Shown here piece by piece: positions 19,662 through 29,990 of a DNA stretch of 64,000 bases. Position 1 is the stretch's first letter. Every line of letters begins with the position of its first letter. The position numbers were made by a program, and so were the translations under genes. Under the pieces are notes generated by a model. The model had not been told where the DNA came from and did not search any database. It saw nothing but the letters and a program-made list of their open reading frames with translations. The DNA is from Desulfurellaceae bacterium bin18 (lineage in GTDB: Bacteria; Desulfobacterota; Binatia; Bin18), in the NCBI GenBank assembly GCA_002238415.1, contig MPMI01000031.1, positions 1 through 64,000 on the forward strand, read 5' to 3'.

Positions 19662-20519
19662 CTAGCCGAATCGGCCGGTAATATAGTCTTCCGTGGCCTG
19701 TTTTTCCGGGGTCGTAAATAGTTTTTCGGTCCCCCCAAACTCTATCAACTCACCCAAATACATAAAAGCGGTGAAATCCGAGACCCGTGCGGCCTGCTGC
19801 ATATTGTGGGTGACGATGACAATCGTATACTGCTTTTTCAGCTCATGGATAAGTTCCTCAATTTTTGTCGTGGCAATCGGATCCAGGGCGGAGCAGGGTT
19901 CATCCATCAGGACGACTTCGGGCTCAACCGCAATGGTCCGGGCGATGCACAGGCGTTGGTGCTGCCCACCGGATAAACCCAGCGCATTGTCGTGCAGCCG
20001 ATCCTTGGCTTCTTCCCAAAGCGCCGCGCTGCGCAGGCTCTTCTCGACAATGTCGTCGAGCTGCGCCTTGTTGTGAATTCCGAGCACACGCGGCCCGTAA
20101 GCCACGTTTTCGTAGATGGTCTTGGGAAAGGGATTCGGCTTTTGGAACACCATGCCGACCCGTTTGCGCAGCTCGGTGACGTCCAGGGTTTGATCAAGAA
20201 TTTGGATGCCACCCACGATAATACTGCCGCTGGTCGTACAGCCATCGATCAGGTCGTTCAGACGGTTCAGACAGCGCAGCAGGGTGGACTTCCCACAACC
20301 CGACGGGCCTATGAAGGCCGTCACCTGGCCTTTGGTGATATCCATATTGATATGCTTGAGGGTCTGGGTCGTGCCGTCGTAGCTAAGACACACGTCCCGA
20401 ATTTCGACTTCCACAGTGTTGTGCGTACCAAGTGCCGTAGGGTCATGACCGTTGCCCGAATCCGGTCGCGGCGGCAAGGTGACGGCATGGCCGACTGGGG
20501 ATTTTTCCTGGCTTTCCAT
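19662..20519 (-). CDS. pstB: phosphate ABC transporter ATP-binding protein PstB
   Basis: The protein is 285 residues. It has Walker [13 protein letters not shown], the Q-loop [20 protein letters not shown] typical of PstB, the signature [16 protein letters not shown], Walker [17 protein letters not shown] and the switch [14 protein letters not shown]. It energises phosphate import through PstC/PstA. The start at 20519 has GGGAGG nine bases upstream; an upstream in-frame start at 20582 would overlap pstA. A Gln-His follows the signature (GGQHQR), as in most PstB proteins. Confidence 0.97.
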   Translation of the reverse strand: MESQEKSPVGHAVTLPPRPDSGNGHDPTALGTHNTVEVEIRDVCLSYDGTTQTLKHINMDITKGQVTAFIGPSGCGKSTLLRCLNRLNDLIDGCTTSGSIIVGGIQILDQTLDVTELRKRVGMVFQKPNPFPKTIYENVAYGPRVLGIHNKAQLDDIVEKSLRSAALWEEAKDRLHDNALGLSGGQHQRLCIARTIAVEPEVVLMDEPCSALDPIATTKIEELIHELKKQYTIVIVTHNMQQAARVSDFTAFMYLGELIEFGGTEKLFTTPEKQATEDYITGRFG

Positions 20520-20532
20520 GCTAATCCTCCCT

Positions 20533-22161
20533 TTAGAAGGCGCCAAAGCGTAGGCGGCTGCGTAAGCGGTTCCGAATCGCAATCGCAGCCAGGTTCAAGG
20601 CAATGACAATCACAATCAGCAGCAGGGTCGTCATAAAGACCATGGGCTTGGCCGCCTCGACATTCGGCGACTGAAAACCGACATCGTAAATATGAAACCC
20701 CAGGTGCATGAATTTTCGTTCCAGATGAAAGAACGGCCAGTGGCCGTCAACGGGTAAGGTCGGGGCCAGTTTGACCACGCCGGTGATCATCAGCGGAGCG
20801 ACTTCCCCGGCGCCGCGGGCCATAGCCAGAATCGTACCGGTCAAGATGCCCGGCAAAGCGCCGGGAATCACGATTTTACGCAGGGTCTCCCATTTAGTCG
20901 CGCCCAGCGCCAACGAGCCCTCCCGCCACTCTCTTGGGATAGCGGACAACGATTCTTCGGTGGCGACAATCACCACCGGAACAGTCAGCAAGGCCAAGGT
21001 CAACGAGGCCCATAGAATCCCGCCGGTGCCATAGGTCGGGGTGGGCAGGGAATCCTGGTAGAAGAGCTGGTCCAGCGACCCGCCGATCACATACACAAAA
21101 AACCCCAGGCCGAAGACGCCAAACACAATCGAGGGTACGCCGGCGAGGTTGTTGACCGCAATCCGGACGGCGCGAACCAGGGGACCCTGCTTGGCATACT
21201 CGCGCAGATACAGGGCGGCAACCACGCCAAAGGGGACCACCACAATACTCATGATGATGACCATCATGACCGTCCCGAAAATAGCGGGGAACACGCCGCC
21301 TTCGGTGTTTGCCTCGCGCGGGTCTTCCCAAAAGAATTCCCAGAAGCGCGTCACATACAGGCCGAGGCGTTCCAACCAGTTCATATTATTGGGCAGAAAG
21401 CCGCGCACCACACCGGCAATGGCCAGCTCTTTCTCTTTGCCGTTAATGTCCTGCACAGTAATGTGATAGCGTGAGTTTTCCTGGTATAAGGCCGCGAGCT
21501 CTTGGGCCTTTTCCTCATAGACCTGTTGCCAGGAGGCTATTTCCTGCTCAAGGGCGACGACTTTTTCGGCGGCCCGGGTCGGATCGGTTTCCCGGCGTTG
21601 CGTCCGCTTGACCTCAATGCGCAGTTGTTCGAGGTCGTAGTTGATATCCCCGATATCCTTCTTTTCGATGGCGTGGATATCATCCAGCGTCGCTTGCGTC
21701 CTGGCGTGGAGTTCGAGGAATTTTGGCCAGGCCTGGTCAAAGCCCTCGGCGACGATTTCGCCGTCCTGCCGCACCGTGGTGAGAAAGCCAAAAAACGGAC
21801 CCCATTCATACCGTTCCAAATAAATCACCTGCTCCGGAAACGCATGCCCGGTCATCAGGCTGTCATCCACCCAGCGAAAATCGGAGCCGTACAGGTCACG
21901 GTTGGCGACCTGGAACTGCGTCCGGTAGTATTCCCGGACGTCTCCGGTCTGTTGCGGAATAGCCTCCTGAGCACGGACCGCCCCCAGGAGCTTGTTCCCG
22001 TCCTGAAGGTCAACGGCTCTGAGTTGGTCGGGCCAAAAGAACCCGAGCGCATTGGCCCCAACGATCCAGATTAAGGCAGCGATCATGAGCAAACTGAAAG
22101 CCAGGGTTCCCCCCGTCATCCAGATAAACGGGTCGCCGCTACGTAGAAAGCCTTTGAACAT
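20533..22161 (-). CDS. pstA: phosphate ABC transporter permease PstA (long form)
   Basis: A 542-residue permease. A first membrane helix (about 15-40) is followed by a large extracytoplasmic region of about 230 residues, including a charged coiled segment ([20 protein letters not shown] and after). Five or six membrane helices then hold the ABC permease EAA loop ([20 protein letters not shown]). This long form with an inserted periplasmic part is known in several proteobacteria, where PstA exceeds 500 residues, against about 300 in Escherichia coli. The start at 22161 has GGGAGG upstream; an earlier start would overlap pstC. Confidence 0.92.
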   Translation of the reverse strand: MFKGFLRSGDPFIWMTGGTLAFSLLMIAALIWIVGANALGFFWPDQLRAVDLQDGNKLLGAVRAQEAIPQQTGDVREYYRTQFQVANRDLYGSDFRWVDDSLMTGHAFPEQVIYLERYEWGPFFGFLTTVRQDGEIVAEGFDQAWPKFLELHARTQATLDDIHAIEKKDIGDINYDLEQLRIEVKRTQRRETDPTRAAEKVVALEQEIASWQQVYEEKAQELAALYQENSRYHITVQDINGKEKELAIAGVVRGFLPNNMNWLERLGLYVTRFWEFFWEDPREANTEGGVFPAIFGTVMMVIIMSIVVVPFGVVAALYLREYAKQGPLVRAVRIAVNNLAGVPSIVFGVFGLGFFVYVIGGSLDQLFYQDSLPTPTYGTGGILWASLTLALLTVPVVIVATEESLSAIPREWREGSLALGATKWETLRKIVIPGALPGILTGTILAMARGAGEVAPLMITGVVKLAPTLPVDGHWPFFHLERKFMHLGFHIYDVGFQSPNVEAAKPMVFMTTLLLIVIVIALNLAAIAIRNRLRSRLRFGAF

Positions 22162-22201
22162 GCCACCTCCCGATGCGTGTGGCGCTACGGGTGCCGGAGG
22201 A

Positions 22202-24535
22202 TTAAATGCGGCCATAACGGTCTCGTAAGCGCTGGCGGACAACTTCCGCCGCAGTATTGACCAGAAACGTTAAAATAAAGAGGAGCAGGGCGGCCAAAAA
22301 GAGGATGCGGTAGAGCGTCCCGCCGTGGGGCGCTTCCGGGATTTCCACCGCGATATTCGCCGATAGGGCGCGGAAGCCCGTAAAAGGATCAAAATCCATG
22401 ACGGGCGTATTGCCGGTGGCCATCAGGACAATCATGGTTTCTCCGACCGCCCGGCCAAAGCCGATCATAATCGCCGAGAACACACCCGGGCTGGCCGTTG
22501 GCAGCACGACCCGCAGGGCGGTTTGCCAGCGCGTCGCCCCAAGCGCTAACGAGCCTGAAATAAGATGCTGGGGCACGTTGGAAAAGGCGTCTTCACATAT
22601 GGTGTAGATAATGGGGATAACGGCAAAGCCCATCGCAAAACCCACAACCAGGGAGTTGCGGGGGTCGTACCGCACCCCGGTGGTGTCGTACAGCCATTGG
22701 GGGAAATCGCCGGCGAAAAAGGCCGCCTCAAGTGGGTTGTCAAGCAGGACACACACATAGATGGTGAGCATGAGCAGCGGGCCCAGAAACACGAGTTCCG
22801 TGCCCGGTTTCAGGCTGCTGCGAAATCCAAGCGGCAGCAGCCGCCAGGCAAATGACGCGCCCAGGGTCACTAGGGGCAGTGCAATAAACAGCAGCAGCAG
22901 GGCGGGCACCATGTCGGCCACCAGAGGCGCCAGCCACAGACCGGCGAAAAAGCCGAGCACGACGCTGGGCAGGGCGGCCATCACCTCAACCGAGGGCTTA
23001 ACCATATTGCGTAGGCGCGGGTGCATGAACTGGGAGGTATATATCGCGCCGCACAAACTGAGGGGAATGGCTAGCAGCAGAGCGTAAAATGTTCCTTTTA
23101 AGGTCCCGTAGGCCAGTGGGGAGAGGCTGAATTTCGGCTCAAAATCGTCCGTTCCACTGCTGGACTGCCAGGTATAGTCCGGGGCGTCATAGCCCTCGTA
23201 CCATATCTTCCCGAACAGGGCCGAGAGGGTGATCTCGGGATGAGGGTTGTCAACCGCCCAGTTGTACAGCTGGCCTTCTTGATTGAGAGCGATGATACCA
23301 TTTGTCCGGGGGGCATAGGCGAGCTGCGTAATCGGGCTGCCGGTTGTGTCACGGCTCAACATAGTGGCTTCAGTGGTGGAATACTGTATACGAACCGTGC
23401 CGCTGGTATCGCCGGTCACGAAGCCTTTATTCCGTGGAGAGGGGGAGATGGTCGTGATGGCTGCGTCGTGGGACTGCATGACATGAATTTCACGGAAGGG
23501 AAGTTCGGCCGGATTGTCCTGATCGCGCACCTGGAACCAGACACTCACCCCCCCGGCGCCATCTCCCATGACCAAAGAGCGGTCGCCAATCAACCAGGCC
23601 ATTACCCGAACGGGAGCCCGCTCTTGACTCCGCAAGCGCGGCATGACCTGGGGCGTGGCGGCGTCGCGAATATCCCAATGGATCACTTCGCCGGTTTCTA
23701 ACGCGGCAAAGACGTTCCGCTGTTCCGCATCCAACGTCAACGCTGTCGCGTCCGCATCCAGCGCAGCTGAGAGCTCTGTGCGGTGTTCCGATACTTGGGG
23801 TTCGCCTAAGAACGATTCTTCGATTGTCCGGGACAGAAAGAGGAGGGTGCGTGGGCCGAGCAGGGCGGCCAGGGTCATCTTCTCCTCGTCTTCGCTGGTG
23901 CTCTGATAAGCCAGAGCACGAATAGCACGGCCCTGCGGGTCAAGGACAATCGCCTCATCTTCCGTGACCTGAGGCGTGCTGATGCGGGTCTTGCCCTCAA
24001 ACGAGACCGGGAAGGAGATCGTCAGGGGAATAACGACACCGTCAGCGGTTCCGAGCGCAGCGGTGTGGGTCAGGTTGCGATAGTGGACCGCCGTGATCTG
24101 TCGTCCCTGCAGGGCTTGGATCTCATAACGCTGGAGGAGGCGGTTGTCTGAGAGGGACAGAAAATCAACCGTTCCCGCCTGGGTAATGGTGTAGGCGATC
24201 TCCCGATATTCATCGATGCCCAGAGCCAAGACATCCACATGAGGCCCATTGCCGACCAGATGGGTCAACGGAATTGGCGGGGTCTCAAGCTCCGCAGTGG
24301 GTGCCTTCCAGAGGGGTAAGGTTTCGGCCACGATCACAAAGAGAATAGCGGCAATACTCAGAATAACGGCAAAGCCACCAGCGGTGATCAGAATAGTCGC
24401 AGCCTTATCAACCAGCTTTTTCCGCTGGCGTCGGCTTTTATCTCCAGTCGCCGAGAGACGAACGCCGACCGGCTGCGCTCCGTTTGCGGCCGGCAGCGAT
24501 GACTGTTTGGAGGGACGTTCCTGCGTCTCCAGCAT
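22202..24535 (-). CDS. pstC: phosphate ABC transporter permease PstC (long form with beta-propeller-like insert)
   Basis: A 777-residue protein. One membrane helix lies near residues 45-70. About 370 extracytoplasmic residues follow, with WD40/propeller-like strands such as ALTLDAEQRNVFAALETGEV, SLVMGDGAGGVSVWF, GFVTGDTSGTVRIQYS and NGIIALNQEGQLYNW. The permease domain then carries the EAA loop [20 protein letters not shown]. It forms the phosphate channel with PstA. The long insert exists in other proteobacterial PstC proteins; its role is unclear, perhaps in contact with PstS or the envelope. The intergenic space in front of it holds an F1 element and a GC-rich hairpin. Confidence 0.92.
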   Translation of the reverse strand: MLETQERPSKQSSLPAANGAQPVGVRLSATGDKSRRQRKKLVDKAATILITAGGFAVILSIAAILFVIVAETLPLWKAPTAELETPPIPLTHLVGNGPHVDVLALGIDEYREIAYTITQAGTVDFLSLSDNRLLQRYEIQALQGRQITAVHYRNLTHTAALGTADGVVIPLTISFPVSFEGKTRISTPQVTEDEAIVLDPQGRAIRALAYQSTSEDEEKMTLAALLGPRTLLFLSRTIEESFLGEPQVSEHRTELSAALDADATALTLDAEQRNVFAALETGEVIHWDIRDAATPQVMPRLRSQERAPVRVMAWLIGDRSLVMGDGAGGVSVWFQVRDQDNPAELPFREIHVMQSHDAAITTISPSPRNKGFVTGDTSGTVRIQYSTTEATMLSRDTTGSPITQLAYAPRTNGIIALNQEGQLYNWAVDNPHPEITLSALFGKIWYEGYDAPDYTWQSSSGTDDFEPKFSLSPLAYGTLKGTFYALLLAIPLSLCGAIYTSQFMHPRLRNMVKPSVEVMAALPSVVLGFFAGLWLAPLVADMVPALLLLFIALPLVTLGASFAWRLLPLGFRSSLKPGTELVFLGPLLMLTIYVCVLLDNPLEAAFFAGDFPQWLYDTTGVRYDPRNSLVVGFAMGFAVIPIIYTICEDAFSNVPQHLISGSLALGATRWQTALRVVLPTASPGVFSAIMIGFGRAVGETMIVLMATGNTPVMDFDPFTGFRALSANIAVEIPEAPHGGTLYRILFLAALLLFILTFLVNTAAEVVRQRLRDRYGRI

Positions 24536-24588
24536 GGTGGACCTACCTTATGCGATTCTGCGGACAGGGCAAGCGGCGAACGTGAACT

Positions 24589-24643
24589 AAAGAGGAAACG
24601 TGTCCAGCCTTGTACCTGTTATTGGAGGACACATTTCCTCTTT
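24589..24643. repeat. F1 palindromic element between pstS and pstC
   Basis: Arms AAAGAGGAAACGTGTCC (24589-24605) and GGACACATTTCCTCTTT (24627-24643) are inverse with one mismatch. The loop carries the inverted consensus end TTGGA. In the operon message this would form a stem between pstS and pstC. Confidence 0.9.
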
Positions 24644-24648
24644 CGAAG

Positions 24649-24674
24649 AAGGGCGGGGGGAGTCCCCCGCCCTT
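24649..24674 (-). terminator. GC-rich hairpin after pstS, possible attenuator
   Basis: A perfect 11-bp stem AAGGGCGGGGG/CCCCCGCCCTT with a four-base loop follows the pstS stop by about 43 bases on the minus strand. There is no clear T-run after it. It fits a partial terminator or a 3' end-protecting stem that would keep pstS more abundant than the downstream permease genes, as is known for many binding-protein genes. Confidence 0.5.
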
Positions 24675-24717
24675 GTGTTGCTTCATCCTGGTTCGAACGT
24701 GTGCGTAAGAAGGGCGC

Positions 24718-25689
24718 TTATTCCTCCATTGCTACTCGATCTTCATTCGCCAGCTTGGCAGACATTGGATAGTAGCCGTCCTTGACCACGATCTCTTGTC
24801 CTTCTTTGCTCAGGACAAACTTGAGAAATTCCTTGGTCAGGGGATCAAGCGCCTTGTTCGGTTCTTTGTTCACATAGACATACAGGAAACGGGACAGGGG
24901 GTACTTCCCGCTGGCCACGTTCCCGTAGGTGGGCTCGACATAGTCGCTGCCCTCTTTGACCAAGGGGATGGGGCGCACGCCCGAGGTCGTGTAGCCGATA
25001 CCGCTATAGCCCGCGCCGTTGCTGTCTTCGCTCACACCTTGAACCACAGAGGCTGAGCCCGGCTGCTCTTTCACCGTATCCTTGTAGTCTCCCTTGCACA
25101 GCGCGACCTTCTTGAAGAAGCCATAGGTGCCGGAGGCGGAATTCCGGCCGTACAGGCTGATCGGAACTGAGGCCCAGTTTCCTGTCAGACCCAGGTCTCC
25201 CCAGGTGGCAGTATCCAGAGGCGCGCCACATTTGCGGTTTTTCGAGAACAGGGCATCGACCTGCTGAATGTTGAGGCCCTGGATCGGATTGTCCTTATTG
25301 ACAAAGACGGCCAGCGAGTCGAGCGAGGTCCGAATCGGGGTCGGTTTGTATCCGAACTTCTTCTCAAACTCGTCCGTCTCTTTGCTTTTCATAGCACGCG
25401 ACATGGGGCCGAGTTGGGCCGTGGCCTCAATCAACGCGGGAGGGGCGGTGCTTGAACCTTTGCCTTCGATCTGGACGTTCACGTTGGGATAGACTTTTTT
25501 GAAGCCTTCGGCCCAGAGGGTCATCAGGTTGTTGAGCGTGTCCGAACCGATGCTGTTCAGGTTGCCCGAGATACCGCTGACCTTTTCATAGCTGGGCAGG
25601 TCAGCATCGACCTGAATCGTCTGGGCGTTTGCCACCGAGGCGCTCAGCGCCACGGCTCCACACAGGGCCAGTAGTTTTCGCATTTTCAT
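24718..25689 (-). CDS. pstS: periplasmic phosphate-binding protein PstS
   Basis: The protein is 323 residues. A signal peptide ([22 protein letters not shown]) precedes a mature protein with [30 protein letters not shown], the [12 protein letters not shown] segment, [14 protein letters not shown] and [15 protein letters not shown], which make up the phosphate pocket of the PstS family. It captures phosphate in the periplasm and delivers it to PstCA. I start at 25689, where GAGGAG lies upstream. It lies 19 bases after the porin stop, so both probably share the Pho-box promoter in front of the porin. Confidence 0.95.
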   Translation of the reverse strand: MKMRKLLALCGAVALSASVANAQTIQVDADLPSYEKVSGISGNLNSIGSDTLNNLMTLWAEGFKKVYPNVNVQIEGKGSSTAPPALIEATAQLGPMSRAMKSKETDEFEKKFGYKPTPIRTSLDSLAVFVNKDNPIQGLNIQQVDALFSKNRKCGAPLDTATWGDLGLTGNWASVPISLYGRNSASGTYGFFKKVALCKGDYKDTVKEQPGSASVVQGVSEDSNGAGYSGIGYTTSGVRPIPLVKEGSDYVEPTYGNVASGKYPLSRFLYVYVNKEPNKALDPLTKEFLKFVLSKEGQEIVVKDGYYPMSAKLANEDRVAMEE

Positions 25690-25708
25690 ACTCTCTCCTC
25701 TTTGATGT

Positions 25709-27124
25709 TTAGAAATCCACCTGAAAACGCGCCTGGACGATGTCGGCGTCGCCGCAGTGATCGCCCATGTCGCCTTTGTAGTAGCAGTCATCCTCGTCCA
25801 ACATGGCCCGCACATAGTTCAGCATGATGCGCACGTTGGGGTTGAGATACCAGTTGACGCCGAAGGTGAAGTTGCTCAACTCGCCACCGTTCATGTCCTC
25901 ATCGTTCAGGTCGATCATGGAGTAGCGGGCCGCGAGTTCCAGGGCTCCGTAACCGCCCTTCCAGTCGAAGTTTTTCTTGGGCTTGACGCGGTTGAAGGCT
26001 CCGCTGGAGGTCTTATAGGGCCGGTGCTCGCCGGTCAAGAAAAAGCTGCCGAAGATGTAGTAGCCGTTGTAGTGGAGGTCCTCGCCCGTGGGCCGGTCGG
26101 CCAGGGCGCTCATCCACTCGAACTGGAGCGAAGCCGGGCCGTAGACCAGGGCCACCTCGGGGGCGAAATAGTCCACGTCCTCGACGTGGAACCGGGGGGT
26201 TTCCACCAGGCGGGGGCCGAGGTGGGCTTCGGGCCGCTGACGGAAGCGAATCCGCTCGTTCTCATCGTGGAAGGCGTGGCGGTAGGAGAGGCCGAGGTGG
26301 ACGAGCTGCCGGCCCTTTTCCACATACCAGGGCAGCATGGTCAGCCGGGTGGTGGCGTTATAGGTCCCGCTGTTGCCGAAAGTCGAACTGGTGTCGGCCG
26401 GGTTGCCCTGGCGGAAAAAGCCGAACGCCGCGGTGGCGCGCTTGTCCATAAAGGAGCGGTTGAGGCGCACACCGAGGTTACGGCCGCTGGAGAACACGTT
26501 GGGCAACGAGCGCTCCATAAAGGTGATGTATTTACTGCTGGTCAGCTCTTCGAGCGAGAACGGTTCCTTGAAATGGCCGACCGTGAAGTTCCCGGCCATG
26601 GGGACTTTCTTGATCTGGATATAGGCATCCTTGAACGGGTCAGAACTGGCGAAGTCGTACTGAAACTTGTATTTGATGTTGCCGTAGACGCTGCCTTCCA
26701 TGAAGAGGCGCGCCCGCCGGAACTCGCTGCCGTCGCCGATGCGGCCAAACTGCCGGCGCAGTTCCTCGTCGGTGCTGTAGACGGCCCAGTCGTTCATGAT
26801 CCGACCGCCGACCTTCAGCTTGAATTTGCCATCGGCCGAGTCGAGCCGTAACCCGCTCTTCCAGTAAGCAGCCAGAAAGTTCTTCTTGCCGACGTTTTTC
26901 TCTAAGCCCTCGACCTTCTGCGTCAGGCCCGAGGCGGCTTCAACCTTCTCATCCTCAGCTTGGGCCTTAATCATCAAATCGCGGTACTGCTGCTCGCTGA
27001 TCTGACCATTGGCTTTCAGAATATCCAGGATTTCCGCGGCCACATTCTTGGCCTGGGCTGGTCGTGCCAGAAGCAGCCCGGCTGCAATAAGGCCGACGCA
27101 GAACGCTAATCCTAATCGTCTCAT
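25709..27124 (-). CDS. OprO/OprP-type phosphate-selective porin
   Basis: The protein is 471 residues. The signal peptide ([25 protein letters not shown]) is followed by a short periplasmic segment with a helix ([20 protein letters not shown]). A porin O/P barrel follows, with [61 protein letters not shown] and a C-terminal Phe (VQARFQVDF). Family members form anion-selective trimers for phosphate or polyphosphate uptake. First gene of the operon leading to pstS and the rest, with a Pho box about 130 bases upstream. The N-terminal helix motif is common in outer-membrane barrels of uncultured proteobacteria. Confidence 0.92.
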   Translation of the reverse strand: MRRLGLAFCVGLIAAGLLLARPAQAKNVAAEILDILKANGQISEQQYRDLMIKAQAEDEKVEAASGLTQKVEGLEKNVGKKNFLAAYWKSGLRLDSADGKFKLKVGGRIMNDWAVYSTDEELRRQFGRIGDGSEFRRARLFMEGSVYGNIKYKFQYDFASSDPFKDAYIQIKKVPMAGNFTVGHFKEPFSLEELTSSKYITFMERSLPNVFSSGRNLGVRLNRSFMDKRATAAFGFFRQGNPADTSSTFGNSGTYNATTRLTMLPWYVEKGRQLVHLGLSYRHAFHDENERIRFRQRPEAHLGPRLVETPRFHVEDVDYFAPEVALVYGPASLQFEWMSALADRPTGEDLHYNGYYIFGSFFLTGEHRPYKTSSGAFNRVKPKKNFDWKGGYGALELAARYSMIDLNDEDMNGGELSNFTFGVNWYLNPNVRIMLNYVRAMLDEDDCYYKGDMGDHCGDADIVQARFQVDF

Positions 27125-27250
27125 AGAGTATGTCTCCTCCTCCAGTGTTGAATTCTTGCTCTGACTTTTCTCCAGTACCTTGGTTGACACATGTTTCCGC
27201 AGATCACCCCCTCTCGTGCGGGCCGGAGGTGAACAAGGTAAGTTCGCGCT

Positions 27251-27268
27251 GTTACAAGAGAGTGACAG
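27251..27268 (-). promoter_or_regulatory. Pho box upstream of the porin-pst-pho operon
   Basis: Read on the minus strand, two heptamers CTGTCAC and TTGTAAC are separated by TCTC. This matches the PhoB consensus of two CTGTCAT-like heptamers with a four-base spacer. It ends about 127 bases before the porin ATG. A weak -10 candidate (TACCTT) lies about 10 bases further on. It would place the whole operon under PhoB. Confidence 0.75.
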
Positions 27269-27316
27269 GGCCGTTATGAATGCGTGAAAATCCAGGTCGG
27301 GTATGTATCGACGAGG

Positions 27317-27730
27317 TTAGCCGATTGCCCGACAGCCTGCGGGTCTCGACTTGTTCAAAGCGGGGGAGAGCTGGTGGTGGACAAGCCGACAGAGTTCGTC
27401 AATGGAAAACGGCTTGCTTAAACAGGAGTATACGCCGCTATGTTGCAGTTCTTTTTGCTGTCGCTGAGAGGCTAGTGCACTCACCACAATAGTCGGTACC
27501 CGACGGATGCGTGCATCCGAATGCTGACGGATATATTCGAGGACCTGCCAGCCGCTTTTTAGCGGCAACAGGAGGTCTAAAGTCACCAAGTCGGGTCCAA
27601 AGGATTCAACCCGTACGCAGGCCTGCTCTCCATCTTCGGCGATTTCGACGCAGTAGCCCGCCTGCTCCAGATTATAGGCGATCAGATGAGCAATACTGGG
27701 CTCATCCTCCACTACCAGAACTTTTTTCAA
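27317..27730 (-). CDS. single-domain response regulator (CheY-like)
   Basis: A 137-residue receiver domain only. It has VLVVEDEPSIAHLIAYNLE, a phosphoacceptor Asp in LVTLDLLLPLKSGW, a Ser/Ala switch region VVSALAS and Lys in SCLSKPFSIDEL. There is no output domain. The start is a TTG (27730) with AAGGAGG about 10 bases upstream. It lies upstream of the porin Pho box on the same strand and may be an adaptor for a kinase encoded elsewhere. The receiver closely resembles that of PhoB-class regulators, so a link to phosphate signalling is possible but unproven. Confidence 0.88.
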   Translation of the reverse strand: MKKVLVVEDEPSIAHLIAYNLEQAGYCVEIAEDGEQACVRVESFGPDLVTLDLLLPLKSGWQVLEYIRQHSDARIRRVPTIVVSALASQRQQKELQHSGVYSCLSKPFSIDELCRLVHHQLSPALNKSRPAGCRAIG

Positions 27731-27857
27731 CAGCGCGTTCCCTCCTTACGGCCAGAGGGGACGGTAGGAATGTAAGATTGCAGGAATATGGCAAGCCTGT
27801 GAAAAAATAGTGATTTTCGGTGGTATGGCACGTGATTGGGCCGTCGCGTCCCTGTCC

Positions 27858-28274
27858 TCAGCGTTGGGCAAGCCATGCCTGGAGGTGCTGTCTTATGGCA
27901 TCCCGAGTATGGCGGAACGCGCGGAGCTGTTCTCGCTCCATGCCGCGGACCTGGGAGGGATCGGCAAAGCTCCAGTGCAGACGATGAGCGGCGGCAGGAA
28001 AGACCGGGCAGTGCTCACGGGCGTTATCGCACACGGTAATCATATAGTCCCAGGCGACGTTGACAAACCGGTCCAGGCTTTTTGATCGCTGGCTGGATAT
28101 GTCAATGTCGAGTTCGGCCATGGCTCGGATCGCCAGCGGGTGCACACGTGTCGCTTGGGTACCTGCACTGGCAACCTCGAAACGTGTCGGGTCGAGCGCT
28201 CGTAAGAGCCCCTCGGCCATTTGGCTTCGAGCCGAGTTATGCGTGCAGAGGAATAAAACGCGCAGACGCTTCAT
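27858..28274 (-). CDS. arsC: thioredoxin-coupled arsenate reductase ArsC
   Basis: A 138-residue protein of the low-molecular-weight phosphatase fold. The P-loop is FLCTHNSARSQMAEGLLR (CX5R), and a redox pair lies in VCDNAREHCPVF with six residues between the cysteines, the arrangement of thioredoxin-linked ArsC. Asp in FADPS is the general acid. It reduces arsenate to arsenite for export by Acr3. The ATG at 28274 lies 22 bases after the acr3 stop. No ArsR repressor is seen next to it. Confidence 0.9.
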   Translation of the reverse strand: MKRLRVLFLCTHNSARSQMAEGLLRALDPTRFEVASAGTQATRVHPLAIRAMAELDIDISSQRSKSLDRFVNVAWDYMITVCDNAREHCPVFPAAAHRLHWSFADPSQVRGMEREQLRAFRHTRDAIRQHLQAWLAQR

Positions 28275-28296
28275 GCTCAGGTTGTCGGGGCGGCGC

Positions 28297-29544
28297 TCAC
28301 TTGCTGGCGGCGGAGGTGTGGCCGGGCTGGGGTGACAGGTCCTGAGCAGGGCTAGGGGTGGTCGAAGCAAACCAGCCCTCGGTGCGCTGGCAGAAGCGCA
28401 CCAGCAGCAGCATCACCGGGACCTCGATGAGCACGCCCACAACGGTCGCCAGGGCGGCTCCGGATGACAGCCCAAACAGCATGGTTGCCGTGGCAATGGC
28501 TACCTCGAAATGGTTGGAGGCACCAATGAGCGCAGTCGGGGCCGCATTCTGGTACGACAGTCTGAGAACTCTCGCCAGTCCGTACGCCAGCGCGAAAACA
28601 AGGATCGTTTGAATGAAGAGGGGGATCGCAATCCAGACGATCATCAGCGGATTGGACAGAATCATTTCGCCTTTAAGAGAGAACAGCAGGACCAGAGTGA
28701 TGAGGAGGGCACTAATAGTGACCGGGGTGAGGAAGTGGAGAAAACGCTCACGGAACCATTGTTCGCCTTTGGTCCGCATAATCCACTGACGCGAGCAGTA
28801 GCCGGCCACCAGCGGAAGGGCGACATACACGCCAATAGACAGCAGCAGGGCCTGCCAGGGGACCGGCAGACGGCCGATCCCGAGGAGCACATCGCCCAGC
28901 ACACCATATAGGACGAGCATGGTCAGGGAATTAATCGCGACCATGACAAGCGTCAGGCCGTCATTGCCCCTGGCCAGATAGCCCCAGACCAGGACCATGG
29001 CCGTACAGGGTGCGATGCCCAGCAGGATACAACCCGCCAGATAGCTGCGCCACAGCGGCACCTCCAACATCTTGATGCCGTCAACCACCACGACGGTCCC
29101 GGAGCCGTAATACGACCCCACCGGCAGATTGAGACCGAACGGCATCTTGACGTAGTCAACGGCATCCGGACCGATCACATCGAGAAAGAAGGTCCCGAGA
29201 AAAAGAACGGCAATCGCATACATGGTGAAGGGTTTAATGGCCCAATTGATAAACAGGGTGAGTCCAACCGGTCGGACGCTTTTCCCCGCTCGAACGACCT
29301 CGGCAAAGTCGATTTTGACCATGATGGGGTACATCATGAAGAACAGACAGATCGCAATCGGAATCGAGACCACTGGCGCATCGCCAACATACAGGGAGAG
29401 CCCGTCGAGAAAGGTCGCCATACCCGGTGCGACACTCCCCAGACCGATGCCCGCGGCAATGCACAACAGGACCCAGACGGTGAGGTAGCGCTCAAAAGCA
29501 CTCAGCCCCTGTGACGGCTTGAACGGAGATGGTTTGGTGGCCAT
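28297..29544 (-). CDS. acr3: arsenite efflux permease Acr3
   Basis: A 415-residue membrane protein with about ten hydrophobic segments. It includes [32 protein letters not shown], the conserved cysteine region [19 protein letters not shown], and [20 protein letters not shown] near the C-terminal conserved Glu. This is the Acr3 family (BART superfamily), which exports arsenite using the proton motive force. It is paired with arsC in the order acr3-arsC. It is upstream of the pst operon on the same strand; arsenate is a Pst substrate, so the neighbourhood makes sense. Confidence 0.93.
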   Translation of the reverse strand: MATKPSPFKPSQGLSAFERYLTVWVLLCIAAGIGLGSVAPGMATFLDGLSLYVGDAPVVSIPIAICLFFMMYPIMVKIDFAEVVRAGKSVRPVGLTLFINWAIKPFTMYAIAVLFLGTFFLDVIGPDAVDYVKMPFGLNLPVGSYYGSGTVVVVDGIKMLEVPLWRSYLAGCILLGIAPCTAMVLVWGYLARGNDGLTLVMVAINSLTMLVLYGVLGDVLLGIGRLPVPWQALLLSIGVYVALPLVAGYCSRQWIMRTKGEQWFRERFLHFLTPVTISALLITLVLLFSLKGEMILSNPLMIVWIAIPLFIQTILVFALAYGLARVLRLSYQNAAPTALIGASNHFEVAIATATMLFGLSSGAALATVVGVLIEVPVMLLLVRFCQRTEGWFASTTPSPAQDLSPQPGHTSAASK

Positions 29545-29602
29545 GGGTGTACTCTCTCCTGAAAGAAAACAGAGTTCGAGGGAAGAATTCGGGCCATGTG
29601 AC

Positions 29603-29767
29603 CTAAGCCGAAGAGTATGACACCAATGTTACAAATCGAAAACATCTATATGAATTGTGTGTATTGCTGAGGTCGATATATTCGATATCGTACGGAACGT
29701 GCTTGGCCTCCAATAGGGCAGTGACACGTTGAACAAAAGGACACGTTTTAAAGCTGACAATTTTCAT
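29603..29767 (-). pseudogene. truncated glutathione S-transferase/glutaredoxin N-terminal remnant
   Basis: The first 33 or so residues from the ATG at 29767 (MKIVSFKTCPFVQRVTALLE, then a PYDIEYIDLSN segment) match the thioredoxin-fold N-terminus of GST-type proteins. The conserved part then breaks off, and about 20 unrelated residues lead to a stop. The roughly 190 residues that normally follow are missing. A good ribosome site (AAGGAGG) precedes the ATG, so a short peptide may still be made. It is likely a decayed gene left at the start of the arsenic operon. Confidence 0.75.
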
Positions 29768-29783
29768 CCGCTCCTCCTTCGTT

Positions 29784-29811
29784 ATTATATTTTCAAATAA
29801 TGTGTCGTCCA
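29784..29811 (-). promoter_or_regulatory. candidate sigma-70-type promoter for the GST remnant and acr3-arsC
   Basis: On the minus strand TGGACG and a perfect TATAAT are separated by 16 bases, in an AT-rich stretch just upstream of AAGGAGG and the ATG at 29767. It could serve the truncated GST and, through it, acr3 and arsC. I do not recognise an ArsR operator. Confidence 0.5.
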
Positions 29812-29990
29812 CTTATACAGACGGATGATGCGAGACAAAGGACGCAAAAACGGACTCCCCCGAAAGAGACCGGATAATATGTAGGCTTAACGTCGATGCA
29901 ACACTTGGGATTCCCCAACTGAGGAGGGGCGACCATACCGCAACCAAAAGGAAACTTCACATGTTATTATGGATGCGGGTCACTTGCGCT

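Noticed and set aside
24670..24700. A tRNA T-loop-like GGTTCGAAC near 24687
   Set aside because: No acceptor or anticodon stem can be built around it; I found no tRNA or rRNA gene in the window.
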